From the NCBI GenBank assembly GCA_965214945.1, contig OZ244029.1, positions 1 through 64,000 on the forward strand: DNA of 64,000 nt, read 5' to 3'. The first letter of the stretch is position 1; each line of letters opens with the position of its first letter. This DNA is from JAAXHB01 sp965214945 (GTDB lineage Bacteria > Actinomycetota > Acidimicrobiia > Acidimicrobiales > Aldehydirespiratoraceae). The notes below the pieces were generated by a model that was given only the letters and a program-made list of their open reading frames with translations, was not told where the DNA came from and did not search any database. Shown one piece after another: positions 26,192-35,321 of this stretch. The translations under genes and the position numbers were made by a program.

Positions 26192-26231
26192 TAAGAAACT
26201 AATTTCAAAGATAAGAAACTAATTTCAAAGA
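26192..26231. repeat. Perfect 20-bp AT-rich tandem repeat (possible operator)
   Basis: TAAGAAACTAATTTCAAAGA occurs twice head to tail (26192-26211, 26212-26231). Each copy contains GAAA-CTAA-TTTC, an interrupted inverted repeat. The 20-bp period puts both sites on nearly the same face of the helix. It lies in the 327-bp divergent spacer (25978-26304) between the carnitine operon and the ABC exporter. No gene was seen in this spacer. Confidence 0.9.
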
Positions 26232-26245
26232 GCTGGTTCAAGCCC

Positions 26246-26274
26246 CTGTCAACGCGGTGTCTGTCAACGCGTGT
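26246..26274. repeat. 15/14-bp tandem duplication
   Basis: CTGTCAACGCGGTGT (26246-26260) is followed by CTGTCAACGCGTGT (26261-26274), one base shorter. Confidence 0.85.
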
Positions 26275-26291
26275 CGACTGGGGCATGCCTG

Positions 26292-26297
26292 TAGCCT
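26292..26297 (+). promoter_or_regulatory. -10 box for a leaderless transcript
   Basis: TAGCCT lies 7 nt before the ATG at 26305, and no ribosome-binding site is visible. Confidence 0.35.
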
Positions 26298-26304
26298 TCA
26301 GCCC

Positions 26305-27303
26305 ATGCCACTCGCCGTGGAGACGATCTCGCTTTGCAAAAGCTTCGGCGATGTCAAGGCCCTCGATGGTGTCGACCTGGCCATCAACGAGGCCACAGTG
26401 CTTGGTGTACTCGGGCCCAACGGGGCGGGAAAGACCACGGCCGTGCGCATTCTCACGACTCTGCTCAGGCCCGACGCGGGCCGCGCCTTCGTGGACGGCA
26501 TCGACGTGGTGGCCGAACCTCACCGGGTGCGGGCTCGCATAGGGCTCACCGGGCAGGACACAGCAGTAGACGAGCGCCTGACCGGCCGCGAGAACGTCGA
26601 GTACGTGGGGCGGCTATACCACTTGGGCACCCGCGAGGCCCGGCGCCGCGCCTCGAGCCTGCTGGAGCGGTTCGACCTGACGGAGGCCGCCAATCGGGTA
26701 GCCAAGACTTACTCGGGCGGGATGCGACGGCGCCTCGACATCGCCATGAGCCTTGTTGCGCGGCCTGTCGTGCTTTTTCTGGACGAGCCGACCACCGGCC
26801 TCGACCCGCGCAGCCGCAGGGCGATGTGGGATCTGATCGGCGATCTGGTGCGCCGCGGAACCACCACTCTGCTCACCACCCAGTACTTGGAAGAGGCCGA
26901 CCGGCTGGCCGACCGGATAGCGGTGATCGACCACGGCTCAGTGATCGCCGAGGGCACCCCCGAAGAGCTGAAGCAGCGCATGGGCGGCGGCCGCATCGAG
27001 GTGGAGGTCCGCAACCCAGCCGACGTGGACGCCGTCGTCGAGGCTCTCGAGCCGCTGTGCGCGCCGGGCTGCCAGGTTCGCCACCTGGGCCGAATCGTGA
27101 CGCTGCCGGTCAACGACGGGGCCCGGCTGGTGCCCGAGGTGGTGCGGGCTATCGACTCGGCTGGCGTGGCGGTGGAGGACGTGGGTATGCGGCGGCCGAC
27201 GCTCGACGACGTGTTCTTGAACCTCACCGGACACCGCGCCGAAGAGCCTGGCAACGGCGCTGCCATGGGTGTGCCCGACGCGGGCGAGAAGGGCGCGCCG
27301 TGA
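26305..27303 (+). CDS. ABC exporter ATPase, DrrA type
   Basis: 332 residues from the ATG at 26305. Walker A is LGPNGAGKTT, the ABC signature is YSGGMRRRLDIAMSL, Walker B is VLFLDEPTTGLDPRSR, and the switch-region segment reads LLTTQYLEEADRLADRI. The C-terminal extension (VEDVGMRRPTLDDVFLNLTG) is typical of the DrrA/daunorubicin-resistance family of drug or lipid exporters. It overlaps its permease by GTGA, so the two are translationally coupled. Exported compound unknown. Confidence 0.9.
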   Translation: MPLAVETISLCKSFGDVKALDGVDLAINEATVLGVLGPNGAGKTTAVRILTTLLRPDAGRAFVDGIDVVAEPHRVRARIGLTGQDTAVDERLTGRENVEYVGRLYHLGTREARRRASSLLERFDLTEAANRVAKTYSGGMRRRLDIAMSLVARPVVLFLDEPTTGLDPRSRRAMWDLIGDLVRRGTTTLLTTQYLEEADRLADRIAVIDHGSVIAEGTPEELKQRMGGGRIEVEVRNPADVDAVVEALEPLCAPGCQVRHLGRIVTLPVNDGARLVPEVVRAIDSAGVAVEDVGMRRPTLDDVFLNLTGHRAEEPGNGAAMGVPDAGEKGAP

Positions 27304-28184
27304 TCGAGGCGACCGCTGCCGCCAACAGGAACGCCGCTGCCGGGGCCGCGAGCGAATCCGAAGCCGCCGGCCAGACAGGAGACTGGGCGGAGGCGCGCTG
27401 GGAGGCGCCCTACGGGCCGGTATGGGTTCTTCGTGACTCCTGGACTGAAGCTCAGCGCCATCTGCGCATAGTTCCGCGCACCACCGACTTGATGGTGTTC
27501 GCCGTCATCCAGCCGGTGATGTTCGTGCTGCTGTTCGTTTACGTCTTTGGAGGCTCCATCGCTGTGGAGGGCTTCGACGACTACACGCAGTACCTGTTGC
27601 CTGGCATCTTCGCCCAGACCGTGGTATTCGGCTCCAGCTTCACCGGCTTAGGCATAGCCGAGGACATGTCGAAAGGCCTGATCGAGCGCCTGCGGTCGCT
27701 GCCCATGAGCCAGCCCGCCGTGCTGATAGGCCGAACCGTGTCGGATCTGATACGTAACACGGTGTCGTTTGTGGTGATGCTGATCGTGGGGTTCATGGTT
27801 GGCTTCCGGTTTGAGGGGTCGCTCCTCGCAGCTCTGGCAGCCTGCGCGCTGCTGCTGGGTTTCAGCTATGCGTTCAGTTGGATCCAGGCTCTCATCGGGT
27901 TGTCGGTCAGCTCCGTGGAGACGGTCCAGTCGGCCGGGTTCATGTGGATGTTCCCGGTGACTTTCGTGTCGTCTGCGTTCGTGGACACGGCGACTCTGCC
28001 CGGGCCGCTGCGCTGGTTCGCGGACGTCAACCCGTTCACTGCTGCCACCAACGCCACGCGCGCTCTTTATAACGGCAGACCCGTCGGCGACGACCTGTGG
28101 GTGTCGCTGGCGTGGGCCGTAGGCGTCACCCTGGTCTTCGGGTTTCTCTCCGTCCGCCGCTTCGCGAGGGCCAACCGAGCCTGA
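27300..28184 (+). CDS. ABC-2 type permease, DrrB type
   Basis: 294 residues from a GTG at 27300 that overlaps the ATPase stop codon. A polar Ala/Glu-rich N-terminus of about 45 residues precedes six membrane helices. Typical ABC-2 segments are present: GIAEDMSKGLIERLRSLPMS (between TM2 and TM3) and ADVNPFTAATNATRAL near the last helices. It partners the preceding ATPase in exporting an amphipathic molecule. It ends just before a 17-bp tandem duplication and the convergent methyltransferase gene. Confidence 0.88.
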   Translation: MIEATAAANRNAAAGAASESEAAGQTGDWAEARWEAPYGPVWVLRDSWTEAQRHLRIVPRTTDLMVFAVIQPVMFVLLFVYVFGGSIAVEGFDDYTQYLLPGIFAQTVVFGSSFTGLGIAEDMSKGLIERLRSLPMSQPAVLIGRTVSDLIRNTVSFVVMLIVGFMVGFRFEGSLLAALAACALLLGFSYAFSWIQALIGLSVSSVETVQSAGFMWMFPVTFVSSAFVDTATLPGPLRWFADVNPFTAATNATRALYNGRPVGDDLWVSLAWAVGVTLVFGFLSVRRFARANRA

Positions 28185-28227
28185 ACGCCCACACCCACCT
28201 GGACGAGAAACCGACGCACCTCGTCAG

Positions 28228-28261
28228 GCCGGAACTACTGTTCAGCCGGAACTACTGTTCA
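28228..28261. repeat. Perfect 17-bp tandem duplication
   Basis: GCCGGAACTACTGTTCA occurs twice (28228-28244, 28245-28261) between the convergent ends of the ABC permease and the methyltransferase, 2 bp from the latter's stop. Confidence 0.95.
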
Positions 28262-28263
28262 GT

Positions 28264-29394
28264 TCACCACTCCAGTCTTTGGGTGACGAACCATTCCAGG
28301 ACGGTGTGGGCGCCTAGAGCTTTGGAGGACAGGAGGGCTTGAGCTTCTGAGGTGCGGCTTCGGCCGGCTAGTGCGTCCAGGTCGCCTATTGCGGCTCGGT
28401 TGGCCCAAGTGGCGGCACCTTCGGCTACTAGCTCCCCGATTCCGTTTGCTCGCAGGAAGTTGGCCTGGGTTCTCACTCGGGCTGCGGGCAGGTCTTGTTG
28501 GAGTTGGTCGAAGGCCAAGTCGGCTGTGATGTCGCGCGTGCCGGGGTCGGCTAGCCATGAGCCTCCGGGGCGCTGCGCTGTGTGGGTTCTGAGCCAGCCA
28601 AAGGCGTGTTCGACTTCGGGCGCGGTGCGCGACGCCAGGACTGTGGTCTCTGCGCCGTAGTCGAACACCGCGATGCGGCCGGCGTCGAGCGTGTTGCGGG
28701 CCTTGGCCAGCCAGGCTCGGGCTGCTTGCTGGACCGGAACGCTGCGGCCCTCGGGGATGCTTTCAGGCAGGACTTCGGTCAACGCGGGGTCGGCGGGTGT
28801 GGACACGAGCGTGAACTGGGCGGAGGAGTCACCGCCGGCGGCAGCTCCCACGCGCAGCTCGGCCCAGCCTGACGGGGTGCGCTGCGCTATGTCGAAGGGC
28901 ATGTTGTCGAGCAGTTCGTTGGCGATCACCACCCCGACCACCGGCCTTCCGTCCAGGGCGTCTTCCACAGCGGCAACAGTGGTCACCTGGGGGTGCGCGG
29001 GGTGCAGTGCCCTCTGGGCGAGCGACAGCTCCACCGCTATCCAGTGCAGCGCCTCGCTCTTTGCGCATTCCGGCTCGGCGGTCAGCACTGTGCGGGCCAG
29101 AGTTCCGGGGCCGGCGCCCCAATCGATCACCGTGAACGGCGCCGGCCGGCCCAACTGATCCCACCATCGGTCCAACGCCCTCGCCAGAACCGCGCCGAAC
29201 AGCGGGCCCACTTCGGGAGATGTCAGAAAATGGCCCCTGGCCGCACCGGAGCGGCCACCTCGCATGTAGAAGCCGCTGTCGGGGTCGTATAGGCAGGCGT
29301 CCACGTACTGTGAGACCGGCATAGGGCCCGCCCGCTCGATCCGGCGGATCAGGCGCTCACGAAGTTCGGTTCCGCCCGGCGCCTCACGGGTCAT
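28264..29394 (-). CDS. MidA/NDUFAF7-family SAM-dependent methyltransferase
   Basis: 376 residues from the ATG at 29394. Typical family segments: QYVDACLYDPDSGFYM, the adjacent GHFLTSPEVGPLFGAVLARAL, the SAM-binding motif VIDWGAGPGTLARTVL, and ANELLDNMPFDI. The human relative NDUFAF7 symmetrically dimethylates an arginine of complex I subunit NDUFS2 (the NuoD counterpart) and is needed for assembly. Here the gene lies 103 bp downstream of nuoN on the same strand, and the target arginine is conserved in NuoD (Arg77). A role in complex I assembly is therefore a reasonable inference. Confidence 0.85.
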   Translation of the reverse strand: MTREAPGGTELRERLIRRIERAGPMPVSQYVDACLYDPDSGFYMRGGRSGAARGHFLTSPEVGPLFGAVLARALDRWWDQLGRPAPFTVIDWGAGPGTLARTVLTAEPECAKSEALHWIAVELSLAQRALHPAHPQVTTVAAVEDALDGRPVVGVVIANELLDNMPFDIAQRTPSGWAELRVGAAAGGDSSAQFTLVSTPADPALTEVLPESIPEGRSVPVQQAARAWLAKARNTLDAGRIAVFDYGAETTVLASRTAPEVEHAFGWLRTHTAQRPGGSWLADPGTRDITADLAFDQLQQDLPAARVRTQANFLRANGIGELVAEGAATWANRAAIGDLDALAGRSRTSEAQALLSSKALGAHTVLEWFVTQRLEW

Positions 29395-29497
29395 ATGCGG
29401 TCCGATCGGGCCAGCGACGGGATCGCCAGCCTCAGCTCGCCCGACGGCACCGGGTTGAGGCTGGCAGCACCGGCTGACCACCGGCAGGCTCGGAAAG

Positions 29498-31033
29498 TCA
29501 GCCGAGGCCGGCGGCAGACGCGGCTACCAGGCTCACGTCGGTGAAGCGGCCCACCCACTGCGGGGCCACACCGAAGGCGAGCGTCGCGGCGCCTGTCAGC
29601 ACCAGCGCGGCCGACACCGACGCTTGCACTGGGATCGGCGACGTGTCGGCGTCCTCCGGCGGGGTCTCCACCCACATGTAGGACGCGATCCGGGCGTAGT
29701 AGTACAGCGCGATCACCGAGTTGACCGCCACGATCACCCCTAGCGCCACGCCCCAGGCCGTGCCGGGTGAAAGCAACGCCAGCACGATCTCGAACTTGGC
29801 GAACCATCCCCCCAGCGGCGGGATCCCGGCAAGCGCCATCAAGAACACGGTCATCGCCACAGCCAGCCCCGGTGCATACTGGAACAGGCCCCTGTAGCTA
29901 TCGATGTGGGCCGAAGCGGTGCGCCGCGCCACGGCGATGATCACTGCGAACGCGCCGAGGTTCATAGCCGCGTAGATCGCCAGATAGGTCACTACCGCCC
30001 CCAGCGCGTCGTCCGCGGTGGCGAGCGACTCCCCGGCCACGGCCAGCGGCGCAAGCATGTAGCCGGCCTGCGCCACGCCGGAGTAGGCCAGCAGCCGCAC
30101 CAGGTTTCGCTGGCGCAGCGCCATCAGGTTGCCGCCGGTCATCGACGCTGCCGCAAGCGCCCACAGCAGCGGCTGGTACACCTCCGGCCGGTGCCAGAAG
30201 CCCACGAACACCAGGCTCAGCAGCGCCACGAATCCGGCCGCTTTCGCCGACACCGACAAGAACGCCGTTACCGGCGTGGGCGCGCCCTCATAGGTGTCGG
30301 GCGCCCAAGTGTGGAACGGGAAAGCGGAGACCTTGAAGCCGAAGCCGACCACGGTGAACACCACCCCCAGCGTCACCACCGCCAGAGGCGCCGCTGCGCC
30401 GGAGGTCGAAAGCGCTAACGCCTCGGCGATGCCGCTCAGCTTTAGCGCCCCCGTAGCGCCGTAGATCAGGGAGAACCCGTACAGCAGCACCGCCGAGGCG
30501 AACACGCCCATCAGATAATATTTCATCCCGGCCTCGTTGCTGCGCAGGTCGCGTTTTCGCCAGGTGGCCATCAGATACGCCGGTATCGACAGCAGCTCCA
30601 GCGCCACGAAGATCGTCACCAGGTCGCGCGCTGAGGCCATCACTGTCATCCCCAACACGCTGGAGAGCAGCATCTGATAGTACTCGTTCTCCCAGTAGTC
30701 GCCCTCCGCCACATAGTTCACCGACAGCAGCACCACCACGTAGCCGGCCAGCACGAACACGGCCTTCATGACCAGCGCGTAGTCGTCCACCACGTATGCG
30801 CCACCGAACATCGCCCGGTCGGCACCGTCCGCCGCGAGAGTGAGGATCGGTACCATCGCTGCGAGCAGCCCGATGGACGCGACCGATGACGCGACCGCCC
30901 TCGCCCGTCTCAGCCAGCCGATGTCGATCACAGTCAGCAGAGCCCCGAACGCCAGCAGCGTCAGCTCGGGCGCGGCGGCGTGCCAGTCGATCGGTGGCCG
31001 CTCGAACGCGACCGTCATCACGGCGGCGTGCAT
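29498..31033 (-). CDS. nuoN: NADH-quinone oxidoreductase subunit N
   Basis: Antiporter-like proton-pumping membrane subunit, 511 residues; a second ATG at 31018 is also possible. About 14 helices, with the core segments AYLMATWRKRDLRSNEAGMKYYLMG, SAFPFHTWAPDTYEGAPTPVTAFLS and NLVRLLAYSGVAQAGYM. Last gene of the complex I operon, 82 bp after nuoM. Confidence 0.96.
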   Translation of the reverse strand: MHAAVMTVAFERPPIDWHAAAPELTLLAFGALLTVIDIGWLRRARAVASSVASIGLLAAMVPILTLAADGADRAMFGGAYVVDDYALVMKAVFVLAGYVVVLLSVNYVAEGDYWENEYYQMLLSSVLGMTVMASARDLVTIFVALELLSIPAYLMATWRKRDLRSNEAGMKYYLMGVFASAVLLYGFSLIYGATGALKLSGIAEALALSTSGAAAPLAVVTLGVVFTVVGFGFKVSAFPFHTWAPDTYEGAPTPVTAFLSVSAKAAGFVALLSLVFVGFWHRPEVYQPLLWALAAASMTGGNLMALRQRNLVRLLAYSGVAQAGYMLAPLAVAGESLATADDALGAVVTYLAIYAAMNLGAFAVIIAVARRTASAHIDSYRGLFQYAPGLAVAMTVFLMALAGIPPLGGWFAKFEIVLALLSPGTAWGVALGVIVAVNSVIALYYYARIASYMWVETPPEDADTSPIPVQASVSAALVLTGAATLAFGVAPQWVGRFTDVSLVAASAAGLG

Positions 31034-31115
31034 CGCCGGCTCAGCTCCCCGGCGCGGCCCGGGGCGTCAGTGCGGCCTGAGCCTCGGCGGCGGGCGCGGC
31101 AACGCGCATGTAGAA

Positions 31116-32666
31116 TCAGCCTCCAATGGCCGCCAGCGAGGCGACCACGGCGGGGTCGGTGACGTTGAAGATCAGCCCCGGTGCCACACCGAACACCACG
31201 ATGGCCACTAGCAGCGGCAGCCAGGCGACCCACTCCGCGGGGGTGACGTCGTCTATTTCGTGGCTGTCGGCGAACTCCGGCGACGGGCTACCCATCGCGG
31301 TGCGCTGCAGCAGCCACAGCAGATACCCCGCGGCCAGCACGGTGCCCACCGCGGCGATCACCATATAGACACGGAAAAGCTCCTCAGACAGCCCCGCCGC
31401 GGGGTTGTACGCCGACAGGATCGCCGGGAACTCGCCCCAGAAGCCGGCCAGGCCCGGCAGCCCGAGAGACGCCATCGACACGAACCCCAGGATCCAGCCC
31501 ATGCGCGGCGCCTGCTCCAGCATCCCGCCGAGCCGGCGTATCTCCAGCGTGTGGTAGCGTTCCTTCACCGAGCCGGCCACGAAGAACAGCATCCCGGTGA
31601 TGATCCCGTGGGCGACCATACCGAAGATCGCGGCGTTGATCCCGAAGTCGGTGAGCGTAGCGATGCCGAGCATCACGAAGCCCATGTGCGCAACCGACGA
31701 GAACGCCACCAGGCGCTTCATGTCGGTCTGGGCCAGACACCCGAGCGCGCCGTAGATGATGCCGACCACCGCCAGCAGTCCGATCCATGGTGCCCACGCC
31801 TCCGCGCCCTCCGGCAGCATCGGGACGGCGACGCGCACGAAGCCGTAGGTCCCGAGCTTCAACAAGATGGCGGCCAAGATCACCGAGCCGACGGTGGGCG
31901 CCTCCGTGTGGGCATCGGGTAGCCAAGTGTGGAACGGGAACATCGGCACTTTCACCCCGAAGCCGACGAACATCCCGGCGAATATCCACGTCTGGGTGGC
32001 GCCGAGGATGCCTGCGCCGGCGACGTCCGACAGCGCCCGCATGTCGAAAGTTCGTAGCGCCTCGCCGGTGGACGGGTCGGTGGACAAGAAGAACAGCGCC
32101 AGGAACGACAGCAGCATCAGCGCCGAGCCGAACAACGTAAACAGGAAGAACTTCAGCGACGCGTAGCGGCGGTTGGGGCCGCCCCACACCCCGATCATGA
32201 AGAACATCGGCAGCAGCACCACCTCGAAGAACACGAAGAACAGGATCAGGTCCTGGGCGACGAATGTGCCGACCATCCCGGTCTCGAGGATCAGTATCAG
32301 GATCATGAACGCCTTGGCGTTGCCGGGCTCGGGGATGTGATCCCACGAGTAGACGACGCACAGCGGCACCACCGCCAGTGTCAAGGCCATCAGCGGCAGG
32401 GAGATGCCGTCCAGGCCGAGGATGAAGCGGCTGTTGATAACGGCGATCCACTGCTTGTCGACGGCGAACTGCAGCTCTCCGGCTGCGCCGTAGTCGAAGC
32501 CCGCCAGCAGCAGCGCGCCCATCGCGGCGGCGGCCCCGGACGCGATCAGCGCCAACAGCTTATGGGAGCGATCTTCGGCGGCGGGGACAGCCAGCATCAC
32601 CAGCACGCCCAGCAGCGGGATGAAGGTGACGAGGATAAGCCCCCAACTGTCGAGGAAGTCTGTCAT
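31116..32666 (-). CDS. nuoM: NADH-quinone oxidoreductase subunit M
   Basis: Antiporter-like proton-pumping subunit, 516 residues, ATG at 32666 with AGGA about 8 nt upstream. Typical segments: FFVFFEVVLLPMFFMIGVWG, then VPMFPFHTWLPDAHTEAPTV and MKRLVAFSSVAHMGFVMLGI. Same operon as nuoL (120-bp spacer, no gene or strong structure seen) and nuoN. Confidence 0.97.
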   Translation of the reverse strand: MTDFLDSWGLILVTFIPLLGVLVMLAVPAAEDRSHKLLALIASGAAAAMGALLLAGFDYGAAGELQFAVDKQWIAVINSRFILGLDGISLPLMALTLAVVPLCVVYSWDHIPEPGNAKAFMILILILETGMVGTFVAQDLILFFVFFEVVLLPMFFMIGVWGGPNRRYASLKFFLFTLFGSALMLLSFLALFFLSTDPSTGEALRTFDMRALSDVAGAGILGATQTWIFAGMFVGFGVKVPMFPFHTWLPDAHTEAPTVGSVILAAILLKLGTYGFVRVAVPMLPEGAEAWAPWIGLLAVVGIIYGALGCLAQTDMKRLVAFSSVAHMGFVMLGIATLTDFGINAAIFGMVAHGIITGMLFFVAGSVKERYHTLEIRRLGGMLEQAPRMGWILGFVSMASLGLPGLAGFWGEFPAILSAYNPAAGLSEELFRVYMVIAAVGTVLAAGYLLWLLQRTAMGSPSPEFADSHEIDDVTPAEWVAWLPLLVAIVVFGVAPGLIFNVTDPAVVASLAAIGG

Positions 32667-32786
32667 GGTGAGGTTCCTAAAGGTGTCCTGGGTCGGATGC
32701 GGGTGCGGCTTGGCAGCGAGACGCTCGTGAGTCTGTCGGGCTCGGCCCCCGGGGATCTGGCAGTCACGGCGGGGTCATGGCGACGT

Positions 32787-35000
32787 TCACAGTGACACCG
32801 CCACTATGAACACGCCGGCGAGCACGGCGGCTGCGGCGAACAGGATGGCGGCGTACTGCTGGACTTTGCCGGTCTGCATGGCGCGCAGGCTCTCGCCGGA
32901 GGCATCGGAGGCGCGGCCGGAGCCGTCGACTATCACGTTGTCTATGAGCCCCTGATCGAGACGGTCGTACACCAGGCGGCCCGCGGCGGCGGTCTGGCGC
33001 CCAGCCTCGTTGACGACGCCGTCGATCACCCGCTGGTTCGTCCAGTACGCGGCTCGGGCAAGCGGCCCTTTTATGGCCCGCACGATCACACGGGTGTAGA
33101 GATGGTCGAGGTAGTACTTGCTCACCAGCAGAGTGTGGCCGGCCCGGGCAAGACCGCTGCGGGAGGTGAGGCCCTCGCCTGCGGGCAGCTCTGTGAGCCT
33201 GCGGCCCGTGGCCTCGGCGCGAGCCTGCACCGCTCCGAAGTAGTAGCGGCCGGCGAGCGCTGCCCCGGCCAGCGCCGCGGCCGTCGACACCAGCGCCAGA
33301 GTCCAGCTCGGCTTGGCGTGCGCGATCGGCGGAAAATACGCGGCGACCGGCTCGACGTAGTGGCCGAACCGCTCCTGCCACGCCTCGGGCCAGAACTGGA
33401 ATCCCTTGGGCATGTTCGCTAGCCCCGCCGTCACGGCGAAGAACGCCAGCGCGTACAGCGGCACGATGATGCGAGGGCCCGACTCGTGGGGGTGGCCGTG
33501 GCCGCGGTACTCGCCGAAGAACGTTAGGTACACCACCCTGGTCATGTACGCCGCGGTGACCGCCGCTCCGACCACGCCCATCACCAGCATCAGCGTGTAG
33601 GCGCCGTTGCCACCGGTGCCGCCGAACAGCCCCCACCCGCCGGTGCCGGCCAGGATCTCGTCTTTCGACCAGAACCCCGCCAGCGGCGGCAAGCCCATCA
33701 GCGCCACCGTGGCCAACATGAAAGTTCGGTAGGTGTGAGGCATGCGCTTTCGCAGTCCGCCCATGCCGGTCTTCATGTCGAAGCTGTGAACGGAGTGGCT
33801 TACCGAACCCGACCCCAGGAACAGGCAAGCCTTGAAGAAGGCGTGGGTGAACAGGTGGAACATGGCCGCCGTCCACGCCCCTACGCCGAGCGCCATCACC
33901 ATGTATCCGAGCTGGCTGACCGTGGAATATGCCAGCACCTTCTTGATGTCGTTCTGGGTGAAGGCCAGCAGCCCGCCGAACAGCAGCGTCACCGCGCCCA
34001 TCACGGCCAGGAGGTTGATGCTGGAGCCGCCGATGGACATTCCGTCCCAGAACACGGGGTAGAGCCGGGCTACCAAGAAGATGCCGGCCACCACCATCGT
34101 GGCCGCGTGTATCAGCGCCGACACCGGCGTCGGGCCGGCCATAGCGTCGGGCAGCCAGGTGTGCAGGATGAATTGGCCGGATTTCGACATCACCGCGGCC
34201 GCCAGACACGCCGAAGCGGCTATCAGCGCCGTGTGGCTGACCTCGCCGGCGTTGATCCGCTCGGTGACCGTGAGCGTGTCGAACGTGCCGCCCGCCGCGA
34301 AGAACAGCACGCTCACACCGACCAGCAGGCCAATGTCGCCGACGCGGTTTGTGTAGAACGCCTTGAGTGCCGCGTCGGAGTTGGGCTTGTGCTCCCACCA
34401 GTGGCCGATCAGCACGAACGAGCAGACGCCGACCAGCTCCCAGCCGACGATCATCTGCAGCAGGTTGTCGCTGAGGACGAAGAACAGCATCGCCGCTGTG
34501 AACAGGCTCAAGAACGCGAAGAAGTGTGTGTAGCGGGCGTCGCCGGACACGTAGTCGGTGCTGTATACGTGCACCAGCAGCGACACCGCGGTAACGACGA
34601 ACAGCATCATCACCGACAGGCCGTCCACCAGGATGCCCGCGTCGAACTCCACACCCCCGGACTGCAGCCATCCGACGGTGCGGTGAACGGCAGCGACGCC
34701 CTCGTGTGCGGCGTCGCGGTGGCCAATCCAGGCGACGACCGCGCCGCAGGCCAGCACGAACGACCCGGCTACGGCAGTCACACCGAGCTCGGCGCCCTTG
34801 CGGGGCAGCCGCTTTCCGAATAGCAGGATCCCTACGAACGACAGCGCGGGCAACAGCGGCACCAGCCAAGCGTTGTCGAGGAACCAGCCTGCGCTGCTCA
34901 CCGAACTCGGGCCGTGGTGCGCGGTTTCCGGAGCGGCTGCCGCTGTTCCGGCGACGCGCGCGGCGGTTGCTGCGGCATCCGCAAAGGCGGCCAGTGGCAC
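32787..35000 (-). CDS. nuoL: NADH-quinone oxidoreductase subunit L
   Basis: Largest antiporter-like subunit, 737 residues, GTG at 35000, 15 bp after nuoK. Typical segments: STDYVSGDARYTHFFAFLSL, then QFILHTWLPDAMAGPTPVSA and DIKKVLAYSTVSQLGYMVMA. The C-terminal region carries the long lateral helix and a last anchor helix. The N-terminus is preceded by an Ala-rich stretch of about 35 residues that may not all be translated. Confidence 0.96.
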   Translation of the reverse strand: MPLAAFADAAATAARVAGTAAAAPETAHHGPSSVSSAGWFLDNAWLVPLLPALSFVGILLFGKRLPRKGAELGVTAVAGSFVLACGAVVAWIGHRDAAHEGVAAVHRTVGWLQSGGVEFDAGILVDGLSVMMLFVVTAVSLLVHVYSTDYVSGDARYTHFFAFLSLFTAAMLFFVLSDNLLQMIVGWELVGVCSFVLIGHWWEHKPNSDAALKAFYTNRVGDIGLLVGVSVLFFAAGGTFDTLTVTERINAGEVSHTALIAASACLAAAVMSKSGQFILHTWLPDAMAGPTPVSALIHAATMVVAGIFLVARLYPVFWDGMSIGGSSINLLAVMGAVTLLFGGLLAFTQNDIKKVLAYSTVSQLGYMVMALGVGAWTAAMFHLFTHAFFKACLFLGSGSVSHSVHSFDMKTGMGGLRKRMPHTYRTFMLATVALMGLPPLAGFWSKDEILAGTGGWGLFGGTGGNGAYTLMLVMGVVGAAVTAAYMTRVVYLTFFGEYRGHGHPHESGPRIIVPLYALAFFAVTAGLANMPKGFQFWPEAWQERFGHYVEPVAAYFPPIAHAKPSWTLALVSTAAALAGAALAGRYYFGAVQARAEATGRRLTELPAGEGLTSRSGLARAGHTLLVSKYYLDHLYTRVIVRAIKGPLARAAYWTNQRVIDGVVNEAGRQTAAAGRLVYDRLDQGLIDNVIVDGSGRASDASGESLRAMQTGKVQQYAAILFAAAAVLAGVFIVAVSL

Positions 35001-35015
35001 GGCGCGCGTCCTGGG

Positions 35016-35315
35016 TCAGCCCTTGAGCAAATCGGCCTCGGAGAGGTCGATGCTACGGCGGTTCCGGTACATGAGCAGCACGATGGCCAGGCCTATGCCC
35101 ACTTCGGCGGCGGCCACAGCGATCACGAACAGGGCGAACACCTCGCCGCCGACGTGGTCGCGGAACGCGCCGAAGGCCACCAGGTTGATGTTCACCGAGT
35201 TCAAGATGATCTCAACCGACATCAGCACGAGGATCCCGTTGCGGCGCACCAGCACGCCGTACACGCCGATGCAAAAAAGCACTGAGGCCAGCAGCAGGAA
35301 CTGGTTCAGAACCAT
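35016..35315 (-). CDS. nuoK: NADH-quinone oxidoreductase subunit K
   Basis: 99 residues, three membrane helices, full length. It has the conserved ILVLMSVEIILNSVNINLVA segment with the buried glutamates of TM2, and AVAAAEVGIGLAIVLLMYR. It lies 6 bp after nuoJ. Confidence 0.97.
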   Translation of the reverse strand: MVLNQFLLLASVLFCIGVYGVLVRRNGILVLMSVEIILNSVNINLVAFGAFRDHVGGEVFALFVIAVAAAEVGIGLAIVLLMYRNRRSIDLSEADLLKG

Positions 35316-35321
35316 CCGCCG

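Noticed and set aside
26192..26231. Start of a CRISPR array or IS terminal repeat
   Set aside because: Only two copies with no spacers, no cas genes and no transposase; no CRISPR array or insertion sequence was seen anywhere in the window.
32764..34869. 701-codon frame on the minus strand overlapping nuoL in another frame
   Set aside because: Arg/Gly-rich translation without recognisable features; nuoL in the other frame has all family motifs.
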